From Adiantum capillus-veneris (Eukaryota; Streptophyta; Polypodiopsida; Polypodiales; Pteridaceae), in contig CM043946.1 in the NCBI GenBank assembly GCA_014529385.2, forward strand, positions 33,374,558 through 33,438,557: a DNA stretch of 64,000 bases. The letters run 5' to 3'. Under the pieces are notes generated by a model, which saw only the letters and a list, made by a program, of their open reading frames with translations, had not been told where the DNA came from and did not search any database. Shown one piece after another: positions 34,912 through 45,303 of this stretch. Each line of letters opens with the position of its first letter. The stretch's first letter is position 1. The translations under genes and the position numbers were made by a program.

Positions 34912-34961
<50 letters not shown>
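34912..34961. repeat. Compound TG/AG microsatellite in the 5' UTR of the CBS gene
   Basis: On the coding (minus) strand this reads (CT)n then (CA)n between the TATA box and the start codon. CT-rich 5' leaders are common in plants and can affect expression; here length polymorphism would lie in the UTR. Confidence 0.8.
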
Positions 34962-34962
<1 letters not shown>

Positions 34963-34971
34963 GCGCCGCAA

Positions 34972-34980
34972 CTTATATAG
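34972..34980 (-). promoter_or_regulatory. TATA box of the CBSX5-like gene
   Basis: The minus strand reads CTATATAAG about 85 bases upstream of the ATG. Transcription would start roughly 30 bases downstream, inside the CT tract, giving a leader of about 50 bases. Confidence 0.65.
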
Positions 34981-34989
34981 CACGACCTG

Positions 34990-35694
34990 CTGCGCAGAGC
35001 ACGCTGAGCGCTCTCACGAAGAGCTTGAAAGAGGAGAAAAGGAAGAGCTCCCCTATATATCGTAGCAGTGTATCAGGTCTACCACGATAACAATAAAAGC
35101 ACAAGGTTGGCATGCCAACTTCCTTGCCAAGTTTCTCCATTGGGAAAAACAACAACTCTTTAGGGAGTGGTTACACGAGACATAGTTATCGGTTATTTAT
35201 TTATAGTGATAACTAAGCCTTCGATATGTCCTCACACTAGGAAAGAGTTGTAGCACAATAGAACGGAGCATGCTGTTTTGTGACTATGCCGAAATTTGCA
35301 TAGTTGCAAAGCTACGGGCAATGAAGCCTTAAATATGACAAAGTATAATCACAACTTTTCACGTGCAATGTGGTGTGTGCGCTATGGTTCGCTCTGAGCA
35401 ACCCCGGGGACGATCGGGCCCCACCTTTGCCTCTCTCTCCATGTCCACGGATTGTTGTAGAGGCCATCGGCACAGCCTGCAAGCAACCTCCAGGTGTCAT
35501 TGACTTCAGAAGTTTTCTTGCGCCTGACCATGCCGAGTTTTCAGTGTCTTGCTTGTAATCGTGTGGGATCTTAGTTTACATAGTTATCTCTTGCATATAA
35601 TTATACCTTGCATGATGATTGCATTAAGGGCCATGCGGCCCCGTCCCTCGATCACTTCAAGGGAATGTAGTGACTCACTAGTGTCATGTGCAAC
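34990..35694. other. Upstream intergenic region, no gene recognised
   Basis: Promoter-side flank of the CBS gene up to the CACTA target site. Short frames only; a CGATATATAG-like word near 35050 on the minus strand is a weaker TATA alternative. Confidence 0.5.
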
Positions 35695-35697
35695 AAG

Positions 35698-35726
35698 CAC
35701 TACAACAAAAAAGGGGGTTATCGACG
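35698..35726 (+). repeat. Left terminal inverted repeat of the CACTA element
   Basis: CACTACAACA, ten variable bases, then TTATCGACG. The right end shows the same words at the same spacing. Confidence 0.9.
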
Positions 35727-35870
35727 TATATAGCGACGCTTAACGTTGCTATATGCGTCCCTGTGAAACTGTCGCAAAGAGCGTCGATATACGCGTGGAA
35801 AGGCTTTATTAGCGACGCGTATATCGACGCTGGTATAGACGGGTATAGCGACGCGTATATCGACGACCAT
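35727..35870. repeat. Left subterminal repeats of the CACTA element
   Basis: Several copies of CGACGCGTATATCGACG and its complement in both orientations. In CACTA elements such repeats bind the TNPA-type protein. Confidence 0.75.
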
Positions 35871-35884
35871 AACAGTAAAAAAAA

Positions 35885-35977
35885 TTTCTTGGGCAGAGGG
35901 CAAGTAGCCTGGCTTGTGCACAATGAAAAGATGGACACATGCACCATAGCTAGACTTCCTGCCCTCTGCCCAAGAAA
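35885..35977. repeat. Fold-back hairpin inside the CACTA element
   Basis: A perfect 18-bp inverted repeat (35885-35902 and 35960-35977, TTTCTTGGGCAGAGGGCA and its complement). Imperfect pairing continues inward for about 20 more bases, leaving a small loop. It could be a small transposon remnant or a source of small RNA. Confidence 0.75.
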
Positions 35978-36120
35978 GTGAGCAGCACCAAAATCAACTG
36001 TGCTCCCGCAGAAATTTTGGTAAAGTTTCCTTCGTTTTTACATAAACTTTTCAAAAAATATATATCATGTATACACCTCCTACATGCTATCCATGTAGGA
36101 TCTCACATGAGATTTAAGGC

Positions 36121-36400
36121 CAATGACCATAACGAACCATAACCATAACGAACCATAACCATAACTTAAAACCATAACCGACCAATATAACCACTTTGAT
36201 CATAACCAGAAACAAAATTAACAATAACCATAAGCATAACTAGAAAGTTAAACATAACCATAAACAAAACCTGAACCATAACTATGTCTATACAAGAATA
36301 GGAGAAATAACCATGTCTAGACAATGACAATGACAATAACCATAACCATAAGGAAAACAATAACTGTCTGAACAATAATCATAACCATATATATATGTCT
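36121..36400 (+). repeat. Degenerate CCATAA repeat
   Basis: Dozens of ACCATAAC-like words in irregular order fill this stretch. Non-coding. Confidence 0.8.
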
Positions 36401-36781
36401 ATACAAAAGGAGACACAGAATCGTGTATGTGTCTCACAAAGCATATATATGAAATCCGGGCCACTGATGACTAGGCGTCACAACCTGCACATAGGACAAC
36501 TCACAAAATTAGTATTCACATATACTTACTTAATTAAATCAACTCACACATGTTAACGTCTCACCTTAAGCGATCAGCGAGACTATAAGGCCGCCCAGTC
36601 TACAGGCTCTCCTGAAGCATCAAGATCATTCAATACTTCATAGATACCTCTGCATATCCATCTGACTCCTCCTGACGTTTCGGGGCTCGATGCATCGCAA
36701 GATTCTACGTTTATACAAAAATCAGAGTAATAAGAATACATGATTCATCGCGTTTTACAAAACGCCATAGTTAAGATTGGA

Positions 36782-37738
36782 TTAGAAACTCACAAACTCA
36801 TAGCGAAAGGTGTCGAAGCCTCCGCTGCCAAGATGAGATGTCCCCCTGGTCATCTGTCGTATTTGCGCAGCCTCACGTCGCTGTCTGAACCGCGTGGCCG
36901 CTGTCCGCTCATCCTCCCTGATATGAAGCCACGTCTCGTGTGGGATGCCCGAAGGCTTCGGCGAGCCGGTCCTGAAAGCCTTCCAAGTTGCATCTCGTCG
37001 ATGTTTCACGGTGTCCCGTGCAACACCCTTGATCCAGCTCCTCGGAACAACGTCAGAACCTGGAGCAGGCTGGTACTCTCTCAGGATGGTCTCCACTATG
37101 TAAGTGACTTTGTCCTTTTCTTACTGATCCCAAGACGTCAGAATGCTGGTCGAAAACTGTAGCTCCGTGAGCTGGCGAATCCACTGTCTCATCTCAGTCC
37201 CGACTCTATCCATGTCAACAGAACCATCTGGCCGTACAGTATAGAGCTTGGAGGCACTAGGATCGTGTGCCCCCCAAGGTGTCCGAGGTGTGCCAAGAGG
37301 TGTCTCAAGAGGTGTGCCTAGGTAGGACGGGGATCGTGAGCGACGAGGGGTCGAAGCATCTGTGGATCCTCCTCCACAGCAACCACCACCTCCACCTGAC
37401 GATCGCCGAGATCGGCGAGTGCGCCTGTGCTGCGGAGATGATGACGTACCCGCCTCTGCCCCACCCCTAGGTGTCGAAGCGGCTGTGATGGGAGAAGCAG
37501 GTGTCGTACCCATAGGCGTCCCCCCCCCCCCCCCCCCCCCCCCCCCAGGTGTCCCCCCCCTAGGCGTCGAACCCTCGGGTGTGAAGCCCGGAGGCGTAGT
37601 ACCCGTGCCTCTGGCTACCCAGTACTGAGAAGCCTCTGCCATCTGAGCAGGCGTCATCCGTGTAATGAAGCCCATGAATGCATCTGCACTCATAGAAGCG
37701 GGATCTGGAAATTGGTCTGCCATACTAAAGTCCTGCAC
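36782..37738 (-). pseudogene. Second CACTA protein (plant transposase Ptta/En/Spm-like)
   Basis: The minus frame from the ATG at 37738 starts MADQFPDPASMSADAFM and passes through a Gly/Pro/Thr-rich region. That region includes a C27 run on the plus strand (37520-37546), giving poly-Gly in this frame. After one TAA (about 37121) the same frame continues with YIVETILREYQPAPG, then WLHIREDERTAATRFRQRR and TSHLGSGGF. The second part resembles the conserved domain of plant Ptta/En/Spm transposase proteins, which typically ends with Arg-rich and H-x-G-S-like motifs. A GTAAG at the stop could hint at a splice donor, but no acceptor at reasonable distance is clear. Confidence 0.55.
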
Positions 37739-37964
37739 AAAGAAAGTAAAATAAAGCGTCAGAACACAGTTGTTTAAATTAACTTTAAGCTTAATTTTAA
37801 ATCAACGTGTTCACACAAACACTTACAGGCCTAGGCCTCGACGAGTGAGGCATCATCGATAAGATCTTGCACCGTTTCATCGTCTATCTCTAATTGCAAA
37901 CATAACTCTGCCCCAACTCGTTTTGGCAGATTGTCTTCATCCATTGCATCTTCATCTACAAGTG

Positions 37965-38949
37965 TCAATTCTGGCTCGTCTGCGTCATCCTCGTATATCT
38001 GTCAGCTTCCTCTGCCATACCTTCGTCCATCTCATCTAATGTCACAGTTGTATGGACGTCGTCTGATTGACTTTCCTCCAGGAGATCTTGCCCTTCAAAT
38101 ACTTGTTTATTTCTTGGAGCAACCTGAACCACAAACCACCACTGTCGCTCTTGAGGGTCCGGTACAAAGACTACTTGCTCGCAATGTTCGGGGAGAGCAA
38201 ATGTGTCGCTCGCATCTGTCCAAACCTTTGTAGAATCTATTTGCACAAGTTTGTTTCCATCTTTGCGTACCGTTGCATTGCGACCAGAAGTAATCACCTT
38301 GAGCCACTTCACATCCAACAAAAACATCTCAAACCGCCTGAAGCTTACTTTCAGGATATCTGACACCAGACCACAGTAATCTAGGTTGCTAGTGCTCTCA
38401 TTCGTGTCTCTGGCACTAGCCCTTCTCTTTTGCATGAAACTAACCATTACCCCACTGTCAAACATGTTTCTTCTGCTGTCAATTTGTTGTGTTCTGAAAT
38501 GCTTTCCATTCGACCACAATGCCATGTATGTATGATACTTCCAGTCACATCCAATAGCCAGCTCTTCCTCTTCTAGAGATATGGGTTCTCCGATCTATCG
38601 AGCTGCTCTCACTGTCTTGTCCAACCATGCCATTGTAAGGAATTCAGGTAGAGGAGCGAGATAGTTTGGCAAGGTTAAACCTCTAGTCGTCCGGTTTCGC
38701 CTGAAATCCTGTCGCTCCCTATTGCGTCTCTCTTTCTCTTCTTCGTACGTTTCAAGCCATTTTTGCATCGGCGCTGAATTTAGTATACAGAACTTCATGA
38801 TCTTTTCTCGCATGGCGTCGTTCATTTTCTTCGGCACCCCTTGCCCTTGCGGCTCCTCTCCCACCAGTCTTGCATCCTCCTCATCGCTCCATAGTCGAGG
38901 CATTTCTGGGTCAGAAACGGATAGAAATTCGGTCGTCAATACAAGAGAC
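37965..38949 (-). pseudogene. C-terminal part of a TNP2-type CACTA transposase
   Basis: Two open stretches in the same frame are separated by a single TAG at 38595-38597. The upstream one (to 38949) ends in NYLAPLPEFLTMAWLDKTVR. The downstream one contains SNLDYCGLVSDILKVSF, FEMFLLDVKWLKV and EQVVFVPDPQERQWWFVVQV, which follow the DUF4216 pattern found at the C-terminus of plant TNP2 proteins. An acidic tail closes it. The N-terminal and catalytic regions would lie upstream but are replaced by the LTR of the nested Ty3 element; the first 29 codons of the open frame are LTR sequence. Confidence 0.8.
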
Positions 38950-39682
38950 TTTTGGGGCCACTTCACGTGGTGGCGAGATGCATTATTGGAAAAAAGCTGA
39001 GTGCCAGGTGTGCGAATGATGCAAAAAGGTGACAACTATGCACTGCGAGGTCAGTTTTTGGCCTGTTCGGGGTCCGTTTGAGGTCATCTAAAAGGCCACG
39101 GGTGCCCAACTAATAGCTAAGTGTGGGAAATGAAAAAACGGAGAGAAGACCAAAAAAAAACGTGGAGAAGAGAGGAGGAACAGCCGCAAGTGTGTTTTTG
39201 CTGTTTTTGGAGCATTGTTTGGCCCTAAACTGCTCATCCGAGGTCGGATTTGAGCACTGTGACATTGTAGGGTGGGGTTTTTGGGCGTTCCGGACGCAAT
39301 GGCGCTGTCCATTTTGCAAAATTCCTCACAAATTTTCTGCTGTTTTTCTGTGTAATCGTCTCCGATGAGTGAAGCCTCTCCTTAACTTTGTGGTTGTATC
39401 TGGTGTATTTCCTCAATACTGTGTAAACTATTTGCCCCATTGGTGTTGGGCTGAGCTTCATTGAGTCTAAAAAACAACAATTTGCCTCCTTTGAACTGAA
39501 TTGAGAGTGTGTGTGTGAGTGTGTATGTGTGAGTGTTGAGTGGGCAAGTGGGAAATCTCTCTCTTCTCACTCCGTCTGTGTGTTTCTTGTTTCGGCCAGG
39601 CTGGTTGTGTAAGCCGAGTGGTGCCCCATAATGTGTGTGTGTCTCATTCCAAGAGTGTGTGTCGGGTCATTATAGAGGCGTT
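38950..39682 (+). repeat. 5' LTR of Ty3 element C, probably truncated
   Basis: Closely matches 45699-46439. It begins abruptly at TTTTGGGGCCAC, joined to transposase coding sequence. The following TGAGCGACAACGAC could be the primer-binding site but is not assigned to a tRNA. Confidence 0.8.
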
Positions 39683-39689
39683 ATGTGAG

Positions 39690-40854
39690 CGACAACGACA
39701 AGAGGACATCTCCCTCAATGTTCGCATCGGCGGGCTCCCAAGTGACTAGAAAGGGGAGGGAGATCATAAGTTTCACGAGTGCTTTGCCCGTATCCAAGCA
39801 GTAAACCCCTTGGTATAGTGGGATCCAACAACTATCACCTTTCTTACACATGAGCATCGCACCAATCACGCAATTCGGGGCTACAGGTTACAGGTTACAG
39901 GGACAGGTACAGGTACAGGTGATTCACACATGTAGAGGTAGCTGGAGTACAGTGATATACTAGCAGTGATGTCACTTGCAGTTGTTGTGGGTATGCATCA
40001 CTTGGCGCCTATTTGAGTGCATTGTCTGCTGGATTGTACGTTACTTGTGGAAACTGCCATTGTACGCATTTGTGGAGCCATACTTGGTTGTATTTGGCAG
40101 TCCCAGCCATTTCTGTGACTTGGTCTGGAAGATAGTCATTTTTGAGACTTGACTATACGCCATTTGCATTAGCCTTCGTGTGAGGGTCGATAGCGTGAGG
40201 TTTTTATTGAGCTGGGGGATTCTCAAATGTGGAGATCCTTTCGGTGATACAGGTAGCTGGAGCACCCTTTTTGTGACCTCGCCATAGGCTATGTACTAGT
40301 GAGTCCTACTTGATGCTTGGGTTCTATTGTTGACAGTTTATGCATACATATACAGTCTATATTTTGGGTTCCTACTGCTCTATTTCTGGGGAAACTCTGC
40401 CAAAATTTTTCCAAGTTATGATGGCTGGTTTTTTGGTCTTTTGAGCCATTTATGCTGTTATGCTGCTGAAATTTTGGCAAAATCAGAGGTTAAGTCAGGT
40501 GTGCCTTCTTGGGAGCTTCATGGTTGGCTTTAATGGATGATCAAAATGGCCCTCAATTCACTCCATTTCATTTAACTCAAAGAATCCAGATAAATGTTCA
40601 TGTGTCCTGGAAGATTTTTTTCCAACAGCGCATAGTCTTTATGTTCGGGCCAAGAAGATTACGAGAGATCTTGGAATGTCCTTTGCCTGTTGTAATTCCG
40701 ATGATCAACTATGAAAACTCATTTGATGTGCATGTGTTTGTCCTTATCTAAAGTTGAGCTCCATTGAAGTTTCTGGGAACTGAGTCAGTCAAAAAAGTTT
40801 GGGTTCTTGTACGTGTGTTCGAAGAGGTTCTCAAAGCATTAAGCTTGGGTAGCC
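39690..40854 (+). other. Leader of Ty3 element C
   Basis: About 1.2 kb between LTR and Gag start. Contains AGGTTACAGG/GGTACAGGTACAGG micro-repeats near 39890-39920 and otherwise no recognised feature. The short frames here are not supported. Confidence 0.6.
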
Positions 40855-42258
40855 ATGGATTTCTCTTATCCGGAGTTTCATGGAAGAAGTGATGAAGATG
40901 TCGAAGACTTCTTGGAAAAGATGGAGGTTGCTTGCATTAGCAACCAGAATCATGATCCTGCGCAGATGTTACGTCTTCTCCAAATCTGTTTGAAGAGTGA
41001 TGCACGAGTTTGGTCCAAAGCATTTGAAGAGGAGTTGCGTGCAGCGGATCTACCTGTAAGATTGAGTTGGGACAATCTAAGGCATGGGTTGGAAGTGGAG
41101 TTTGTGAAGATAGAAGATCCTAACAAAGTGTGGAAAGAAGTACAAGGTTTGGTGCAAAAGGAAGGTGAGCCAGTAGATGCGTACATATGTAAGTTCTCAT
41201 TGGCATGGGAGCGGATGTGCAAGGCTTTAGCACCACAAGTACCCTCGCCTGACATGATGAAGAAGGACAGGTTCTTGGCTGGTCTTTGGGAGAATATACG
41301 TTGGAGAGTGGAGCTAAAGAAGCCTAGGACATATGAAGATGCACTAGAGGTAGCAAGGAACAAAGAGTGGAAGTTGAAGAAAATGAGCCAGTTAGGGGTG
41401 GAGTCTTTGCCCATGAGGTCTGAATTTCAGCCTCTAGAGTCTTTACAAGGTCGCATGTCAGGGGTTCATCATGAACCAGTGGTTCATGTTACTAGTCAGG
41501 TTATGCCAGCAGTGGTCACTACATCGGTGCAAGACGATGGGCTAAGGCAAGACATGAGGCAAGTGGTAGATTTGATGAAGAATCTCAGCCTAAACATGCT
41601 AGGTCAAGTGGGAAATAATCGAGGTCGAGGGAGGTATGCAAATCAGCCAGGAGGTGAAGAAAGACCTAGGAATGGTGTTGGACAAAGCAATGGTAGGTTT
41701 TGGAGGCAGACGCCAACATGTTACAATTGTGGAGAGTTGGGTCACATCAGCCCGCAATGTGATAAGCCACCAAGGATGGGGGGAGACATGTATCCATTGC
41801 CAAGACAGGTGCTAACTAGGTCAAATGATTATGGCATCGAAATTAAGGGAGACGAAGGAACCAGTGGGCTGACCCAAGAGGAAAAGGGAAAGACAAAAGT
41901 GCTAAGTGTAGTCACCTTGGAGAAGGCATCAAACCTAGAGGATACATTAGTGATGCCTATTGGGAAGAGGACCACAGAGGATAAGGAAGGAAGAAGTGCC
42001 CCAGGTCCTAGTAAGAAGAAAGGAAAGAGCCATGAAGGCGAGGATGTCAAGGCCAAGAGGAAAAGGAGAGCTCGTCGAAAGTTTCATGTTTCAGATTTTC
42101 CACTAGGGGATGGGCAATTAAGCTATGACTTGAAGGAGGATCTGACGAGCAGGAAGGCAGATGTTACTTTTGGGCAGCTTATAGAGATGGTGCCTAAGCT
42201 AAAGCGACAGTGGAAGAGGATGGTTAACCCAATGGAGAAAGAGCCAGAGAGAGGTTAA
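40855..42258 (+). CDS. Gag of Ty3 element C, intact frame
   Basis: A 467-codon open frame from ATG to TAA. The N-terminal 200 residues form the retrotransposon Gag domain (MDFSYPEFHGRSDEDVEDFL, FLAGLWENIRWRVELKKP). A canonical zinc knuckle CYNCGELGHISPQC begins at about residue 289. The C-terminal third is Lys/Arg/Glu-rich and probably binds nucleic acid. Its TAA is followed in the same frame by the polymerase frame without a shift, so either the family reads through this stop or the stop is a mutation. This is the least damaged retroelement ORF in the window. Confidence 0.85.
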   Translation: MDFSYPEFHGRSDEDVEDFLEKMEVACISNQNHDPAQMLRLLQICLKSDARVWSKAFEEELRAADLPVRLSWDNLRHGLEVEFVKIEDPNKVWKEVQGLVQKEGEPVDAYICKFSLAWERMCKALAPQVPSPDMMKKDRFLAGLWENIRWRVELKKPRTYEDALEVARNKEWKLKKMSQLGVESLPMRSEFQPLESLQGRMSGVHHEPVVHVTSQVMPAVVTTSVQDDGLRQDMRQVVDLMKNLSLNMLGQVGNNRGRGRYANQPGGEERPRNGVGQSNGRFWRQTPTCYNCGELGHISPQCDKPPRMGGDMYPLPRQVLTRSNDYGIEIKGDEGTSGLTQEEKGKTKVLSVVTLEKASNLEDTLVMPIGKRTTEDKEGRSAPGPSKKKGKSHEGEDVKAKRKRRARRKFHVSDFPLGDGQLSYDLKEDLTSRKADVTFGQLIEMVPKLKRQWKRMVNPMEKEPERG

Positions 42259-44292
42259 GTAAAGGTGTTGGCAATGGATGAGCTACCAGACATTTGTCCA
42301 ATAGTAGATGTGTGGCATAAAAGGAAAAATTTGGGACAAGGTTATGTGGATGGTGGAGCCCAAATATGCGTCATAACACACTCATGCGTTGAGAAGATGG
42401 GTCTCACAGTGGCTGGGGTGTCAGGTTTTCGGATCAGATTGGCAAACCATCAAAAAGTAAAATGCTTGGGTGTTGTAAAGAGCTTAGAAGTGGAGGCATA
42501 TGATGCAAAGGCAGTGGTTGATTTTCATGTGATGCCAGCAGGGTTGGGAGCATATCCTATTATACTGGGCAGACCATGGTTACGTGCAGTGGGAGCTGTT
42601 CAAGATTGGCGACATGGTATGATTAGCCTCTATGGAAAGACAGATACCAAGAAGCTTTATAATATGGACACAAGGAAACAATTAGAGGAGCTTTATGAAG
42701 ATGAGGATGAGTCTAGTGATGAAGACTCTTCCACGGTGACAGATGAGGAAAGTGATAGCACTACCAGCAGTGATGAGGATGTTGATGTTGCATTTCTTTT
42801 GATGGACAAAGAAATCCAAGAGTTTGGTTTAGTTGCATTTGCGAATGAGGTTGAAGATGAAAGTGAAGGGCCTTATGAAGTGATTGAAGGGCTGATGCAA
42901 ACCAAGGTTGAGTTGTCAAAGAAGCAGGAAGTGATGACACAAATGATCAGTGGAGACCTCTCAGCTATGGAGAAGGATATATATTTGCACATGCTGGCTA
43001 GTTTTCCTGATTTGTTCATTACTTCATATGAAGAGATCAGAGGGTTCAAGGGCGAAGAGATGCATATAGAGCTGAAAGAAGGTGCTAAGCCAGTGCGGCA
43101 AAGGCTAAGAAGGATGGGTCAAGAGCAAATGGAAGCCTTGCGAGAAGAGGTGGACAAGTTGTTGAAGGCAGGGTTCATAGTCCCTGTGGAGACCACAGAA
43201 TGGGTGAGTCCAGTTGTAGTCAGTCCAAAGAAGGATGGGAAGTGGAGAATTTGTGTAGATTTTAAACCCTTAAACGCAGCCACTAAGAAGAACCCATATC
43301 CTCTTCCATTCATCGATCAGATCTTGGATTCAGTGGCAGGTTATGAGAGGTACAGTGTGTGTGATGGTTTTTCAGGCTATTTTCAATTGAAGATTGCTCT
43401 TAAAGACCGCACAAAGAGCACTTTTATTACGCCATGGGGCTGCTATTGATACACAATATTGCCATTTGGGTTGTCAAATGGACCTTCCTTCTATCAAGAG
43501 AGAGTAAATTGGGTGTTGGAACCATTCATTGGTAGTTGTGTTAAAGCTTTTATGGATGACTTCTGTGTTTATAGCAGTAGGGCTGAACACCATGAGAAGC
43601 TGCAGATGGTATTGGCTCGATATGATGAATGTGGAGGACAACTAAATCCAAAGAAATGTCATCTAGCACAGCCAAGGGTGAAGTTATTGGGCCATATGGT
43701 GTCAGAAAATGGCATTGAGGCTGATCCAGATAAGGTTAAGTCTATTATTCTTCTTCCATCACCTACGAGTATGAAGCAATTGGCAACTTTTATACACAAA
43801 GTGAAGTACATGGCACGGTTTATTCCATTGTCTTCGCAGCTTCTTTATCCATTACAACAAGTGGCAAAGCATGATCCATTGCAATGGGATGAAAAGTGTG
43901 AAGAAGTGTTTCAAGAGGTGAAAGAGGTGTTAGGGGGGTTGTCAGCCATGCAGGCTCCTGATTGGGAGCAAGTGTTTTATGTAAATCCATCAGTAGGGGA
44001 GGATTCCATTGGAGCCATGCTATTGCAAAAGGGGAAGGGCAGCCACTATATGAGGCCAGTGTATTGTGCAAGCCGTGTGAAGCTGGTAGCAGAGAGAAAA
44101 TTCTCGGAACTAGAGCTAGTGATGGCCAGTGTAATATTTGCTTGTCGACGATTTCGTCATTACTTGCTACCACGACCTTTTGTTTTCTTGACGAATTATG
44201 CCTTTTTGCCACAGTTAATTAATGGCACTAACATGTCAAATGTGGTCAAGAAATGGGTAATTGAGCTGCAAGAATTTGAGTATCTTTTCTAG
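42259..44292 (+). pseudogene. Protease, reverse transcriptase and RNase H of Ty3 element C
   Basis: In frame with Gag. The protease has YVDGGAQICVI about 29 codons into the open piece and ILGRPWL later. An acidic Ser/Asp/Glu-rich linker follows, then RT with GFIVPVETTEWVSPVVV and GFSGYFQLKIALKDRTKSTF. A single TGA at 43450-43452 interrupts GCY*YTILPFGL, and RT continues with FMDDF at about 43549-43563. RNase H follows (YCASRVKLVAERKFSELEL) but the position of its first catalytic Asp reads VFYVNPS. The frame ends at a TAG at 44290-44292, where relatives continue. Protease DGG is normal for plant Ty3. Confidence 0.85.
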
Positions 44293-44390
44293 TGGAAGAT
44301 AGTACAAGGGCTACCCTAGCTGATTTGTTGACCTACAAGGAGAATCCTCTTATTGTTAAGGAAGAGGTGGTGAGACAGGTAGTTGAATAA

Positions 44391-44657
44391 GTGCCACAGA
44401 TCAGCAATGCACATGTGTTGTTCTTTGATGGTTCATACAGAAAGAGCCATGATGCGGCTTCAGGGGGTATAGCACTTTATGATCCAGAGGGGAAGCTAGT
44501 ATGCAAGAGAGGGTTCAAATTGGATGCTCATAGTAACAATGAGGCATGGTTGAACATAAAAGGTGATGCCTTGTTAGTGGTGAAGCAAGTGCTGGGTGTG
44601 TGGAAGAGCAAGAACACCTCATTGAAGGAAATGTGCTTCAGAATCTTTCTAAAGTGA
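44391..44657 (+). pseudogene. Second (archaeal-type) RNase H of Ty3 element C
   Basis: The frame has HVLFFDGSYRKSHDAASGG, the characteristic start of the extra RNase H in Tat-like elements, then KLDAHSNNEA. The Glu-Tyr helix that should follow is missing: the sequence jumps to LNIKGDALLVVKQVLG, a deletion of roughly 20 residues. It lies out of frame with the preceding RT/RNase H frame. Confidence 0.75.
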
Positions 44658-45286
44658 CAGAGCACCAAGGAAAGAATTGGGATTTGGAATTGCCTAGTGC
44701 ATTATGGGCTTACCGTACTTCGGTGAAGACAGGTACAGGGTTTACTCCATTTCATTTGGTGTATGGAAAGGAAGCACTATTGCCTGTGGAGGTAGAGTTG
44801 CCTGCGGTCAAGATGTTAGAGAAGTTGCTTGGGCCGCCTAGTGATGCATTCAAAGAGAGGCTCTTGCAGTTACAAGAGGTCCAGTTGGATAGGATGAGCG
44901 CATTGGAGCATTATGGGCAGATGCAGGATAAGGCTTTGGCAAAGATAAATGAAAAGGTCAAAAGTAAGGGTATCAAGAAACATGACTTGGTTTTGCGCTA
45001 CAACAGTAAGTTGGACAACACCTTCCAAAAGAAGTTTCAAACTAAGTGGGAAGGCCCTTTCAAGGTAGTGGAGTGTTTTCCAAATGGCACATATCAGCTG
45101 GCTAACCTGGATGGTGTTCTACATAAGTCAAGGGTAAATGGATTGCGTCTTAAATTGTATCATGCTAGATTGATGATGGTGGAGCAAGATGAGCTGTCTG
45201 TGGATCAAGCAGTGTTGGTGAGGGATGACGAGACCTGTGATGCGGCGAGTCTCATATCTCTCTTTGCTGCTGCTGATCATGAATGA
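44600..45286 (+). pseudogene. Integrase C-terminal part of Ty3 element C
   Basis: Starts within the frame overlap after the second RNase H and reads LPSALWAYRTSVKTGTGFTP and LVYGKEALLPVEVELP, the end of the integrase core, followed by a GPFKVVECFPNGTYQLANL C-terminal domain. The zinc-binding domain and the DDE acidic residues are absent, so RNase H is joined directly to the integrase tail by a deletion near 44640. The frame is open for 228 codons to the TGA at 45286. Confidence 0.8.
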
Positions 45287-45303
45287 TCTAGCAGGCTAGG
45301 GGA

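Noticed and set aside
36121-36400. Telomere-like repeat from CCATAA words
   Set aside because: Plant telomere repeat is CCCTAAA; the words here are irregular and lack the C triplet.
37362-37628. Proline-rich protein on the plus strand
   Set aside because: It is the shadow of the minus-strand CACTA frame, created by the C run and GGT/GGC codons.
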